A stretch of 52,543 nucleotides of DNA from Amycolatopsis taiwanensis DSM 45107 (GCF_000519205.1 NZ_JAFB01000037.1:42732-95274), one strand, 5' to 3'; counted from the stretch's first letter, positions 16,386-24,615 are shown. A program made the numbers and translations. Notes: generated from the sequence alone by a model not told the origin.

Positions 16386-16411
16386 CGCAGGCGCTGTGGC
16401 CATCGTGAAGG

Positions 16412-16425
16412 GTATACCGTCATAC
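16412..16425. promoter_or_regulatory. candidate GntR operator (GTAT-N6-ATAC)
   Basis: GTATACCGTCATAC lies 38 bases before the GntR start. The GTAT/ATAC halves and AT-rich character in an otherwise GC-rich region are like operators of FadR/VanR-type GntR proteins. It would allow the regulator to control itself and possibly the divergent Fis-type gene. Confidence 0.4.
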
Positions 16426-16463
16426 AATCAAGTAGGACTACGCCACAATGGGGAAACCGGGGG

Positions 16464-17153
16464 ATGAGCAGCCTGCAGGCGGGCGCCGTGAACGTCGTGC
16501 GCACCGCGGCGCCCGTGCGCGAGGAGGTCGTGCGGCTGATCCGGATGGACATCCTCGAGCAGCGACTACGGCCGGGGGACCGGCTCGTCGAAAGCGCGCT
16601 CTGTACGCGATACGGTGTTTCGCGCACGGTGATCCGGGAAGCGCTTCGGCAGCTCGAGTCGGAACGGCTCATCACGATGCGCCCCCATCGCGGGCCGATC
16701 GTAACAGTGCTGACAGCACACGAAATCCGCTCCATCTACGAGGTTCGTGCCGCGCTGGAGGGGCTCGCCGGGGAACTGTTCGCCGCACGGGCCTCCGAGG
16801 CGCAAGCCGCCGCCTTGCTGGACCACGTCGCGCTGATGGAAGACCGGATGCTGGCCGCCGACCTCGCCGAACGGAACAGGCTCAAGGACCGCTTCTACGC
16901 GATCCTGTTGGCGGGTGTCGGCAACGACGTTCTGGAAGCGGACCTGGCAGGAGTCCATGCCCGGATCGTGCAGTTCCGTCATTACGCCTTCACCGACGAC
17001 GAGCGTGTTCGCTCGTCTCTTCTGCAGGTTCGACGCATCGCCGATGCGGCCGCGGACCGGCGTGACCCCGGTGCCGCGCGTGCAGCCTGCGAGAGCCACA
17101 TCCACCAGGCAGGGCAGCTCGCCGTCGCGGAGTACCAGCGCCGCCTGTCCTGA
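16464..17153 (+). CDS. GntR-family regulator, FadR/FCD type
   Basis: Regulator of 229 residues from the ATG at 16464, which follows a run of G. The winged helix occupies about residues 18-80 (LRPGDRLVESALCTRYGVS, then VIREALRQLESERLITM) and an FCD ligand domain follows at about 90-215 (IYEVRAALEGLAGELFA and the C-terminal CESHIHQAG with conserved His). Members respond to organic acids or acyl-CoA derivatives. It is divergent from the Fis-type activator and convergent with the nitrilase, so it could serve either locus; the position favours the catabolic locus. Confidence 0.9.
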   Translation: MSSLQAGAVNVVRTAAPVREEVVRLIRMDILEQRLRPGDRLVESALCTRYGVSRTVIREALRQLESERLITMRPHRGPIVTVLTAHEIRSIYEVRAALEGLAGELFAARASEAQAAALLDHVALMEDRMLAADLAERNRLKDRFYAILLAGVGNDVLEADLAGVHARIVQFRHYAFTDDERVRSSLLQVRRIADAAADRRDPGAARAACESHIHQAGQLAVAEYQRRLS

Positions 17154-17324
17154 GTGGACAACCCGTGCCTCAGGGCATGTAGTGAAATGATGCTGGCCGT
17201 TCCGGACGCATACCGCGTCGCTTACTTCCTTCGAGGTCTGCACGAGCGAGACTTCCGCCCGGATCGGCTCGTCGCTGTTGCCACTGAGCGTCGCGTCGGT
17301 GAGCTGTGGCCGCCGGTAAACCGG

Positions 17325-18296
17325 CTAGCGGCCGGTGATGACGGTGACCCCTGATCGCCGGCGTGCGTCGACGGTGAGTTCGAAGATGTCGTCGCGGGCG
17401 TAGTGGCCGACGACGTCGAGGTCCTGGTGCTCGCGGTCGATCGCCGACAGGTCAAGAATGGCGGTGACGATCTCGGGTCGCCCGTGGACGGGCTCGACGA
17501 TCCACATGCCGTCCGGCCCGATGATCGACGAGCCGCCGTCGAACAGCGCGCCCTCGCTGGGTATGTCTGGCCCGACCCCTGCCAGATAGGCGTCCAGCAG
17601 CTCGGCGGGTACGTCGTTCGAGGTTAGATAGAGTCCGGCTGACGCGACGAAGCATCGCCCTTCGAACGCGTAACTGCGCGCCGCGATCTGATGCATCTCC
17701 GGAGTGTCCGGCCATGCGGCGACATGGATCTGCTCGGACGCGGCGTGCAGGGTCTGTCGTGCCGGCGGCATCCAGTGCTCCCAGCAGACGAGGCCGCCGA
17801 TACGACCGGCGGGAGTGTCGACAACGTGAAGGCCCGCCGCGTCCCCGATACCCCAGATGGTCCGCTCGGTGTGCGTCGGCATGAGCTTGCGGTGCACGTT
17901 CAGGAGGAGCCCGTCGGGGCCAATCGTCGCGAGGCTGTTGTAGAGCGTTCCGCCCCGGGCCGAGCGCTCGTTCAACCCGATGACGACGGTCACGCCGTGT
18001 TCCGCCGCTGCGGCGCGCAACGGCGCGATGCCGTCGTTCCGGTCGCCGATGCCGCCGAGGACCGGGCTTTCCGCGAGGAGTCGCCCGTGCCAGTGTCGAG
18101 CCTCGGGGTTCGCCCAGCCGGCGAGGCCGAAGGCCCAGGCGGGGTAGCAGGTGAGCCAGGTCTCGGGGAAAACGACGAGGTCCGCTCCGAGGTCGGCGGC
18201 GGCCGCGATGTGGTCTGCGGCGCGCTCGAGCGATCCCGTGAGGTCCAGGACCGCCGGTGGCTGCTGCACGATAGCGACTGTGGTGGTCCGGCTCAT
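17325..18296 (-). CDS. nitrilase
   Basis: Carbon-nitrogen hydrolase of 323 residues. The catalytic triad is visible as Glu45 (VVFPETW), Lys137 (VHRKLMPT) and Cys171. The Cys lies in GGLVCWEHWMP, and Cys-Trp-Glu is the signature of the true nitrilase branch, which converts R-CN to the acid and ammonia. It is the last gene of the operon and its start overlaps the previous C-N hydrolase by four bases. The native nitrile is unknown. Confidence 0.92.
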   Translation of the reverse strand: MSRTTTVAIVQQPPAVLDLTGSLERAADHIAAAADLGADLVVFPETWLTCYPAWAFGLAGWANPEARHWHGRLLAESPVLGGIGDRNDGIAPLRAAAAEHGVTVVIGLNERSARGGTLYNSLATIGPDGLLLNVHRKLMPTHTERTIWGIGDAAGLHVVDTPAGRIGGLVCWEHWMPPARQTLHAASEQIHVAAWPDTPEMHQIAARSYAFEGRCFVASAGLYLTSNDVPAELLDAYLAGVGPDIPSEGALFDGGSSIIGPDGMWIVEPVHGRPEIVTAILDLSAIDREHQDLDVVGHYARDDIFELTVDARRRSGVTVITGR

Positions 18297-19132
18297 ACGC
18301 GTTCCTTCGTGATCGCGCCGTAGAGCTGCGGGCGCCGGTCGGCGAAGACGTCGTTACGCTCGCCGATGGACTTGTCTCGGGATGCGGCAAGGTCGATGGT
18401 CGCGGTGATCGCCGCCTCTTCGCCGAGCGCGAGGCTCGTGAGCGGGTATCCGTCCGGGTCGACGATCACTGACCCGCCCAGCCATGCGGCACCGTGGTCG
18501 GCGTCGACACGATCGCACACGGCGATCGGCATCCGGTTCACCCCGGCGCCGGCCTGCACCTTCACGACCTCGTTGGGCCGCTCGCCGGCCGGGCGCGGGA
18601 AGGCGGGCCAGCTGACGGGAGCGCACAGCAGCTCCGCGCCGTCGAGGGCGGCCAGCCGCACCCACTCCGGGAACTCGAGGTCGTAGCAGATCAGGAGGCC
18701 GAGCCGGCCGAGGATGGTGTCAACGACGGGTGGGGGTGCCGCGCCCGGGGTGAAGTGATCGGCTTCCCGGTCCCATAGGTGCGCCTTCCGGTAGTTCGCC
18801 CGGACGCCGTCGGGGTCGATGAGCACGGCCGAGTTGTAGACATGGCCGTTGTCGCCGAGTTCGGGATATCCGGCGACGAGCACGATCCCGAGCTCGCCCG
18901 CCAGCGCCCGCCACTCGTCGAGGAGCGGCCCGTCCAGGGGCACGGCCTCGGCTCGCGCCTGCTCTGCGGAGGCGAAGTCGTAGCCACTGGCGGCTAGCTC
19001 GGGGAAGAGCACGATGTCTGCGCCGGCCGCCGCCGCAGCGCGCGCCTCGGCGGTGATCCGTCGCCGGTTTCCAGGAGCGTCGCCGACGACGGAAGGGACC
19101 TGCCGGCAGCTGACGGTGACCATCTCGGGCAT
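18293..19132 (-). CDS. carbon-nitrogen hydrolase (amidase/N-carbamoylputrescine amidase-like)
   Basis: Nitrilase-superfamily amidohydrolase of 279 residues from the ATG at 19132, one base after the permease stop; a longer frame to 19273 would run inside the permease. The triad is Glu45 (LFPELAASGYD), Lys116 (YRKAHLWD) and Cys149 (LLICYDLEFPEW). Cys-Tyr-Asp places it with aliphatic amidases and N-carbamoyl amine hydrolases, not with nitrilases. With a ureohydrolase two genes upstream, a carbamoylated or amide intermediate is plausible. Confidence 0.92.
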   Translation of the reverse strand: MPEMVTVSCRQVPSVVGDAPGNRRRITAEARAAAAAGADIVLFPELAASGYDFASAEQARAEAVPLDGPLLDEWRALAGELGIVLVAGYPELGDNGHVYNSAVLIDPDGVRANYRKAHLWDREADHFTPGAAPPPVVDTILGRLGLLICYDLEFPEWVRLAALDGAELLCAPVSWPAFPRPAGERPNEVVKVQAGAGVNRMPIAVCDRVDADHGAAWLGGSVIVDPDGYPLTSLALGEEAAITATIDLAASRDKSIGERNDVFADRRPQLYGAITKERV

Positions 19133-19133
19133 C

Positions 19134-20576
19134 TCAGTCGGCCGTTCCTTCCAGGGCGAGCTGGCTCTCTCGGCGTTTGCGCTCTTCGGCCTCGACGTCG
19201 AGGTTGCGGGCGAGGAGGTAGTAGAGCCCGCCGGAGACGACCAGTCCGACTGCGAAGGCGATGTCGGCGCCACCGAGTGCGGCGGCGACCGGCCCGGTGA
19301 AGAAGCTGGTGGAGAAGAACGGTCCCATCGCGACGAACCCGACGAGGTAGGCCACGACCCCGCGCCACGCCCAGCGGCCGTAGAGGCCGTCGATCGAGAA
19401 GATCTCGGTGATCGCGTAGCGGCCGTGGCGGATGAAGTAGAAGTCGACGAGGTTTACCGCGGTCCACGGCACGAGGAAGTACAGCATCATGATTACGAAC
19501 GAGTTGAAGCTGTCGAGATAGTCGGTGGGGATCGCGACGGCGATCGCGATGGTGATGAGTCCGACGACGGTTAGTCCGATGACTCGGATGCGGATGCTGG
19601 GGCGTACGGACTTGAAGCCGTCAACGGTGCTGATGCCGGTGAGCATGGCGCCGTAGGCGTTGACGCCCATGATGGTGACGAGCGCGATCGAGCCCACGAC
19701 TACGACGACTGTGCCGAAACCGGGGAAGAGCAGGTTGCCGGTGGTCAGGAGTGCGGGGATCCCGTCGGCGCCGGCGATCTTGCTGCCGAGCACCGCACCC
19801 AGTGACATGAGCCAGATCGCCGATCCGGCGGCGCCGAGGTAGGTCCAGCCGATGAGCTTGCCGGCCGGCGCGTCTTCCGGCAGGTAGCGGGAGTAGTCCG
19901 AGACGTAGACGGCGTAGCTGATGTTGTAACCGGCGGCGAGAGAGAACTGGACGAAGAAGGCCGTCAGATCCCAGCCGGCGGACGTCGCGGGAGCACCGGC
20001 CTCGACCGGGAGCACGAAGATCGCCAGGACCGTTACGATGCCGAACACGGCGATAAGGATGTAGGTGAGCCAGCGCTGCACGAAATGCAGCAGGTCGTGC
20101 CCGACGACGGCGATGACGATCGAGATGGCTACCAATGCGGGATACCAGAACCACTTCGACGCCGGCAGGACCAGCTGCAGCCCCTCGGTGGCGATGATCG
20201 TGTCGAACACGATGAAGCCGATGTAGACGAAGACGGTTGCGGCGAAGGGGACGATGACGCCGCGGCTGCCGAACTGCGCCCGGGACTGGATCATCTGCGG
20301 CAGACCCATCCGCGGGCCCTGGTTCGCGTGGAAGGCCATGAAGAAGGTCCCGAACCCGGCGCCGAGTGCGACGGCGAGGACTGCCCAGCCAACGCTGAGG
20401 CCCATGCTCGGCCCGGTGAAGCCGACGAGCATCGTGAGAATTACGAAATTGCCCGTGAACCAGAAAGGTCCTTGATGCCACACCTTGCCGTGGCGTTCGG
20501 ACCGGGGCACGTAGTCGATCGATCGTCGCTCTATGACCGGAGCTGTGGATGGCGTCGTTGACGAGGTGGCAGACAT
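19134..20576 (-). CDS. NCS1-family permease (purine/cytosine/hydantoin type)
   Basis: Nucleobase:cation symporter-1 family protein, 480 residues and about 12 membrane helices. Visible family features are the N-terminal GPFWFTGNFVILTMLVGF, the helix containing QMIQSRAQFGSRG-like text (PQMIQSRAQFGSRGVIV) and SYAVYVSDYSRYLP in the middle. NCS1 proteins import nucleobases, allantoin, hydantoins and related nitrogen compounds. It follows the ureohydrolase by 15 bases and precedes the two C-N hydrolases, so it probably imports their substrate. Confidence 0.93.
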   Translation of the reverse strand: MSATSSTTPSTAPVIERRSIDYVPRSERHGKVWHQGPFWFTGNFVILTMLVGFTGPSMGLSVGWAVLAVALGAGFGTFFMAFHANQGPRMGLPQMIQSRAQFGSRGVIVPFAATVFVYIGFIVFDTIIATEGLQLVLPASKWFWYPALVAISIVIAVVGHDLLHFVQRWLTYILIAVFGIVTVLAIFVLPVEAGAPATSAGWDLTAFFVQFSLAAGYNISYAVYVSDYSRYLPEDAPAGKLIGWTYLGAAGSAIWLMSLGAVLGSKIAGADGIPALLTTGNLLFPGFGTVVVVVGSIALVTIMGVNAYGAMLTGISTVDGFKSVRPSIRIRVIGLTVVGLITIAIAVAIPTDYLDSFNSFVIMMLYFLVPWTAVNLVDFYFIRHGRYAITEIFSIDGLYGRWAWRGVVAYLVGFVAMGPFFSTSFFTGPVAAALGGADIAFAVGLVVSGGLYYLLARNLDVEAEERKRRESQLALEGTAD

Positions 20577-20591
20577 CGTTGTCCTTTCGGG

Positions 20592-21575
20592 CTAGTGCCG
20601 GCTCCGGTGGCGGGTGGAGTTCTCGGACTGCGCATGACGCGTGGCGAGCAGGGTGACGAGGTCGTACGTCACGTGCGAGGCGGCGATGCCGGTCAGGTCG
20701 GCGTGGTCGTACGCGGGAGCGACCTCGACGACGTCCGCGCCGACGAGGTTGAGCCCGTCGAAGCCGCGCAGGATCTCGAGCAGCTCACGGCTGGTGATCC
20801 CGCCCGCCTCCGGGGTGCCGGTGCCCGGCGCGTGTGCTGGGTCCAAAACGTCGATGTCGATCGAGATGTAGAGCGGCCGCGTTCCGATGCGGTCACGCAG
20901 CTTCGCCACGACATCGTCGACACCTTGTCGGTACACGTCCGTCGAGGTTACGATGCCGAACCCGAAGCGCCGATCGTCGGTGAGGTCGCGTTTGCCGTAA
21001 AGCGGTCCACGGGTGCCGACGTGGCTGAGCGCCTCGGTGTCGAGGATTCCTTCCTCGACCGCGCGACGGAACGGCGTGCCGTGCGTGTACTCGGCACCGA
21101 AGTATGTGTCCCACGTGTCCAGATGAGCATCGAAGTGGAGCAGCGCGACCGGGCCGTGCCGTTCGGCCGCGGCACGCAGCAGCGGGAGCGCGATGGTGTG
21201 GTCTCCGCCCAGAGTGACCAGTCTCGCCCCGCCGGCGGTCAACTCGAGCGCCGCGGCCTGGATTGTGTCGATCGCCTCGTGGATGTCAAATGGGTTCACC
21301 GCGATGTCGCCGGCGTCAGCAACCTGCGCGATCTCGAATGGTGACACGTCAAGGGCCGGGTGGTACGGGCGCAGCAGCCGGGAGCCCTCGCGGATGTGTG
21401 TCGGGCCGAAACGAGCCCCCGGGCGGTACGAGACACCGGTGTCGAACGGGACGCCGGCAACGACGATGTCGGCACGAGGAACCTGGTCGAGACGCGGGAG
21501 TCGCGCGAAGGATGCCGGCCCCGCATATCGCGGCGTCTTCGAGCTGTCGATCGGGCCGATCGGCTGTGTTGACAC
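20592..21575 (-). CDS. arginase/agmatinase-family ureohydrolase
   Basis: Manganese-type ureohydrolase of 327 residues. The GTG start at 21575 is chosen because AAGGGGG lies just upstream; a longer frame to 21668 is open. Metal-binding motifs are GGDHT (123-127), DAHLD (149-153) and SIDIDVLDPAHAPGTGTPE (Asp240, Asp242). The family cleaves guanidino compounds to urea and an amine; the sequence pattern suits agmatinase, guanidinobutyrase or guanidinopropionase and does not separate them. It heads the structural part of the nitrogen operon, 127 bases after the XRE-cupin gene. Confidence 0.92.
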   Translation of the reverse strand: MSTQPIGPIDSSKTPRYAGPASFARLPRLDQVPRADIVVAGVPFDTGVSYRPGARFGPTHIREGSRLLRPYHPALDVSPFEIAQVADAGDIAVNPFDIHEAIDTIQAAALELTAGGARLVTLGGDHTIALPLLRAAAERHGPVALLHFDAHLDTWDTYFGAEYTHGTPFRRAVEEGILDTEALSHVGTRGPLYGKRDLTDDRRFGFGIVTSTDVYRQGVDDVVAKLRDRIGTRPLYISIDIDVLDPAHAPGTGTPEAGGITSRELLEILRGFDGLNLVGADVVEVAPAYDHADLTGIAASHVTYDLVTLLATRHAQSENSTRHRSRH

Positions 21576-21592
21576 ACAACCCCCTTGTTGTT

Positions 21593-21604
21593 TGATACGA
21601 ATCA
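21593..21604. promoter_or_regulatory. candidate operator before the ureohydrolase
   Basis: TGATACGAATCA, an inverted repeat with one mismatch, lies 18 bases before the GTG start. It is flanked on both sides by TTGTTG copies (CTTGTTG before, TTTGTTG after). The stretch is much more AT-rich than its surroundings. It is a candidate site for the XRE-cupin regulator or the promoter of the structural genes. Confidence 0.35.
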
Positions 21605-21701
21605 TTTGTTGCTTAATTGGCATCAGCGAGCGTACGACAACGTACGCGTCTTGCCGCGGAAACGTCAAGCGCGCGATGCGTCGATCAGCTACTCCGAGGG
21701 G

Positions 21702-22280
21702 TCAGGAGCTCCAGAGGGCGGGTACAAGTACCCAGATCACCTCGGCTCCATCGTCCGACACGACCCGCCAGGTGTGTGGCTCGTGCCCGTTGAAGGTCAG
21801 GCTGTCCCCTTGCGTGAGCTCCCACTCCTCGTCGGAGAAACGGACAATGATGCGACCTCGCAGCACGTGGAGGACATCGACGTCTGCAGCGACGGCGTAG
21901 AGATCATCTCCACCATGTCCCTCGCTGTCGATGACTGATCGGATCACCTGGACGCGCGACTCGCCACGAGGTGTGAGCAAGCGTTCTTCCACGCTGACCC
22001 CGCCGAGGTTGACCTTTGCGCCGGTTCCTCCGCGGACCAGTTGAACGTCGGGTGTTTCGAACAACGACCCGATAGGGACGTGGAGCACGTCGCACAGGGT
22101 GATCAGAGTCGCGACGCTCGGCGAAGTCAAGTCGCGCTCGACCCGTGAGAGAAAGCCTTTGGTCAGGCCCGTGACGCCGGCGACCTCCTCGATCGTCAAC
22201 TGTCGAGCCTGTCGTGCTGCCCGCAACCGCGAGCCGACCGGGGGGCGGCGCGGGCTCGGCTCCAGTGGCATCGGGCGCAT
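21702..22280 (-). CDS. XRE-cupin transcriptional regulator
   Basis: Regulator of 192 residues with an N-terminal helix-turn-helix (about 16-72: GSRLRAARQARQLTIEEVAG, then LTKGFLSRVERDLTSPSVATL) and a C-terminal cupin domain (about 110-185, VLHVLRGRIIVRF, then GDSLTFNGHEPHTW). PuuR-like proteins of this design repress polyamine or amine use. The location at the head of the ureohydrolase/permease/hydrolase operon on the same strand makes it the likely local regulator. The ATG at 22280 has AAGG six bases upstream. Confidence 0.92.
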   Translation of the reverse strand: MRPMPLEPSPRRPPVGSRLRAARQARQLTIEEVAGVTGLTKGFLSRVERDLTSPSVATLITLCDVLHVPIGSLFETPDVQLVRGGTGAKVNLGGVSVEERLLTPRGESRVQVIRSVIDSEGHGGDDLYAVAADVDVLHVLRGRIIVRFSDEEWELTQGDSLTFNGHEPHTWRVVSDDGAEVIWVLVPALWSS

Positions 22281-22790
22281 ACCGCCTTACGGTACCCGAA
22301 GCTATGTATCGTACCCGGAGATATCCCTGTGGTGAGCCTGTCGATACCGAGCCTAACCCACGCGCACGACGATGACCGGCCGGCCACGAAGCCAAAGTCC
22401 AAAGTGGACACCAAGGCAGCACTGACGCACCTTGGACGCCATCAAGACCGGCGATGCGGAGGCCGCGGAGAGCCCGGCGAAAAGAGCGCATCGCCCGGTT
22501 GAAGACCGCACTGGGCAGCACTCTCGTCGCCGGTGGCCCGCCAGATCTCCGCGCACAGCCGCGGAATCGAAATCGGTGCGGTTGTGTGAGTCGTTTTCGG
22601 CGTTGGTGAGGGCGGTGTCGATGGCGTTGACGGCGTCGTGGGCGACGTGGCGCAGGAGGCGCCCGTGGATTTCGGTGGTAGTTGACGATCGGGATCGGGT
22701 CCTTCAGGGTTTTGATCCTGATGCCCTGTTTGCCCGAGGGTTCGGGCTGCCCGCGCCTCGGTCACGGTGGCGTTGTCCGGCGGATCGGCG
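22281..22790. other. upstream region of the XRE-cupin gene and decayed sequence
   Basis: The part next to the regulator has two direct repeats, GTACCCGAAG (22292-22301) and GTACCCGGAG (22311-22320), spaced 19 bases apart, a plausible autoregulatory site. From about 22400 to 22790 the minus strand shows protein-like text that changes frame several times (for example RLLRHVAHDAVNAIDTALTN near 22600), which suggests a decayed gene I cannot identify. Confidence 0.4.
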
Positions 22791-23108
22791 TTACTCGCTT
22801 CGGTTCTTGCGCCTGGATCGCGCGGTCGACTTCACGACCAGCAGTGTCGTGGCCAGAATGGTCAGTAGTGGTGCGGTACCGGCGACGGTGAGTGCCATGA
22901 TCACTGGTAGCCCGGCGTGCGGGGGCGGGGCGCCGGGCGGCGCGGGCGGTGGGGTGAAGCGGAGGCGTGAGTTCATGTGATGCCAGCGCGTCACTTCCAG
23001 ATAGATGATTCGCCAACTGCCCGCCCAGGCCACCAGCGTCGTTCCCAGCAGCCACCACAGGCCGCGATCGCGCTGTCGGCGCCGCGACGTATCCGCCTGC
23101 CCGGCCAT
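22791..23108 (-). CDS. small membrane protein of the HTH/Clp-N triad
   Basis: Protein of 105 residues from an ATG at 23108, four bases after the Clp-N gene stop. A basic N-terminus (SRRRQRDRG) is followed by two hydrophobic helices, about residues 17-34 (LWWLLGTTLVAWAGSW) and 70-93 (VIMALTVAGTAPLLTILATT), with a Pro-rich linker between and a basic tail. I recognise no family. Its tight coupling to the two upstream genes suggests that it belongs to the same unit and places part of that unit at the membrane. Confidence 0.65.
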   Translation of the reverse strand: MAGQADTSRRRQRDRGLWWLLGTTLVAWAGSWRIIYLEVTRWHHMNSRLRFTPPPAPPGAPPPHAGLPVIMALTVAGTAPLLTILATTLLVVKSTARSRRKNRSE

Positions 23109-23112
23109 GTCG

Positions 23113-23673
23113 TCACCGGGCGGTTTCGAGAATCGCCGTGCACAGCATGGGTGACGAGACACCGAGTGCGGCCAGGATGGGCGGCACCAGTCCACCGTCG
23201 GCCGCGACCACCGCAGCGCCGAGATGGTGCGCGGCGACCCGAGCCGCGCTACCGCGGCCGGCCTCCCGCACCGCGGCCTGCATGCACGACCGTGCCCGGC
23301 CGGTGACCGGCAGATGTCCGGGCAACCGCACACGCCGTCGCCGCGCCCAGGGCGAGGACACGTGCGCTGGACCGAAATTGGCCTCGACCGCCTCCCGCAC
23401 CGCGTCCAGGTCGATGCCGATCGAAGCCAGCGCGTCGGCGTCCAGACCGTCGAACACACTGCGCGGCCCGGCTAGGAGCCGGTCGGTCTGCACGGCGACG
23501 CCGTCGGGAGTGAGGCCGTGTTCCCTGGCCACCGCGCCCACTCGGGTAGGCGAGTCCGCGACCGCGTAGAGCAGGTGCTCGGATCCGATCCCGGGATGCC
23601 CGAGTACGCGGGCGCGTTCATGCGCGGTCCGCACCAGGGCGCGCGCATCATCGCCGAACTGCTGGTTCCTCAT
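23113..23673 (-). CDS. Clp amino-terminal domain protein without ATPase
   Basis: Protein of 186 residues made of one or two Clp-N repeats: FGDDARALVRTAHERARVLGHPGIGSEHLLYAVAD at the N-terminus is the ClpA/ClpB/ClpC N-domain signature, and a second degenerate repeat is visible around residues 125-180 (ARSCMQAAVREAGRG, then VAAHHLGAAVVA). There is no AAA+ module. Such stand-alone N-domains are common in actinobacteria and presumed to bind proteins or compete with Clp ATPases for adaptors. The gene is one base from the upstream HTH gene and four from the downstream membrane gene. Confidence 0.85.
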   Translation of the reverse strand: MRNQQFGDDARALVRTAHERARVLGHPGIGSEHLLYAVADSPTRVGAVAREHGLTPDGVAVQTDRLLAGPRSVFDGLDADALASIGIDLDAVREAVEANFGPAHVSSPWARRRRVRLPGHLPVTGRARSCMQAAVREAGRGSAARVAAHHLGAAVVAADGGLVPPILAALGVSSPMLCTAILETAR

Positions 23674-23674
23674 T

Positions 23675-23893
23675 TCACCCCCGAACCCTGCGCCCGTGCT
23701 TGCGATGCACGGTCTGCTTGCTCACGCCGAGCCGGGCCGCGATGTCCTGCCAGGACCAGCCCGACCTGCGCGCTCGATCCACCTGCAGCGCTTCCAGTTC
23801 CTCGGTCAGCGTCCGCAACGCCGCCACCGCCCGCAAGCCCACGTCAGGGTCAGCGCTGGCCGCGCTCTCGGCGATCTCCGCTCTCATCTCCAT
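23675..23893 (-). CDS. helix-turn-helix protein paired with Clp-N gene
   Basis: Protein of 72 residues. The first half is an acidic helix (EALQVDRARRSG region) and the C-terminal half a helix-turn-helix, GWSWQDIAARLGVSKQTVHRK. HTH proteins of this size directly in front of a Clp-N gene are a recurrent actinobacterial arrangement. The start codon lies only three bases from a 20-base inverted repeat, and no good ribosome site is seen, so the mRNA may be leaderless or the repeat may be the operator. Confidence 0.8.
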   Translation of the reverse strand: MEMRAEIAESAASADPDVGLRAVAALRTLTEELEALQVDRARRSGWSWQDIAARLGVSKQTVHRKHGRRVRG

Positions 23894-23895
23894 GC

Positions 23896-23940
23896 CGTCA
23901 GCTTATGTTGACGACAGTGGGTCGTCAACATAAGCTGACG
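23896..23940. repeat. 20-base perfect inverted repeat with 5-base spacer
   Basis: Arm CGTCAGCTTATGTTGACGAC (23896-23915), spacer AGTGG (23916-23920), and the exact reverse complement (23921-23940). It lies between the start of the HTH gene and the end of a Tn3 transposase remnant. It could be the operator of the HTH protein. Alternatively the two arms are outer ends of Tn3-like elements facing each other across a 5-base target duplication, the size Tn3 elements make. Confidence 0.75.
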
Positions 23941-23979
23941 AATTCTTGCGGTGGGATGGGCACTGGCACCAGAAATACG

Positions 23980-24615
23980 ACCGAGTTCGAGGCGGGTGTC
24001 CATGTTGAGCCGGAAGCGTCCGTAGGGGTTGATGTGGGTCCAGAACAACGGCGTCAGGGCGCGGCGCTCGTCGCGGCCGACGCCGTCGTGGAACTGTGGT
24101 ACTTCGAGCACGGCTTGCAGCAGGGTGTTGATGTGCACGAGCACGGATTGCGGCAGGTGCAGCGCGAGCATGGAGACCTCGGCGTGCTCGCGGTCGGGGC
24201 CGGTCAGGTCGCCGTCCTTGCCGTAGAAGATGACGGCGTTCCACCGCCTGGAGTCCGCCATGGATCTCGCGCCTGCGTTCGGGCGAGGCGAGGAAGTCGC
24301 AGGCGAAGATCGTTCTCACCGCTCCCTGAGTTCTTCGAGTGCTTGGTAGGTGGGGTGTTTGGGACCGCCGCGAGTAAACCGGCGCAGATGGACTCCGATT
24401 CGGCGGTGCTCAGCCGCAGCGCGGTGGCGGACTTCACCATCTGGTCGTACTGCTGGGCGATCAGCTCCCATCGGATCTGGCGGGTCAGCACCGAACCGTG
24501 CTGGGCGCAGGCGGTGTCTCGTCCGGCCGGTAGAGGCGGATGGAGCCGGGTCAGTGCCTTGGTCATGCACTGCCGCAGGCCGGTGATGAACGTGGTCGGG
24601 TCGGTGATCTGTGAC
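23980..24615 (-). mobile_element. Tn3-family transposase remnant (C-terminal part, several frameshifts)
   Basis: Three consecutive frames on the minus strand reproduce the end of a Tn3 TnpA: IRWELIAQQYDQMVKSATAL (near 24480), RRFTRGGPKHPTYQALEEL (near 24340), RTIFACDFLASPERRREIHG (near 24290), then FYGKDGDLTGPDREHAE and ALTPLFWTHINPYGRFRLNM (24230-23990). At least three frame changes and one stop separate the pieces and the N-terminal two thirds are missing. It cannot make an active transposase. It shows that this part of the window received mobile DNA. Confidence 0.8.
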
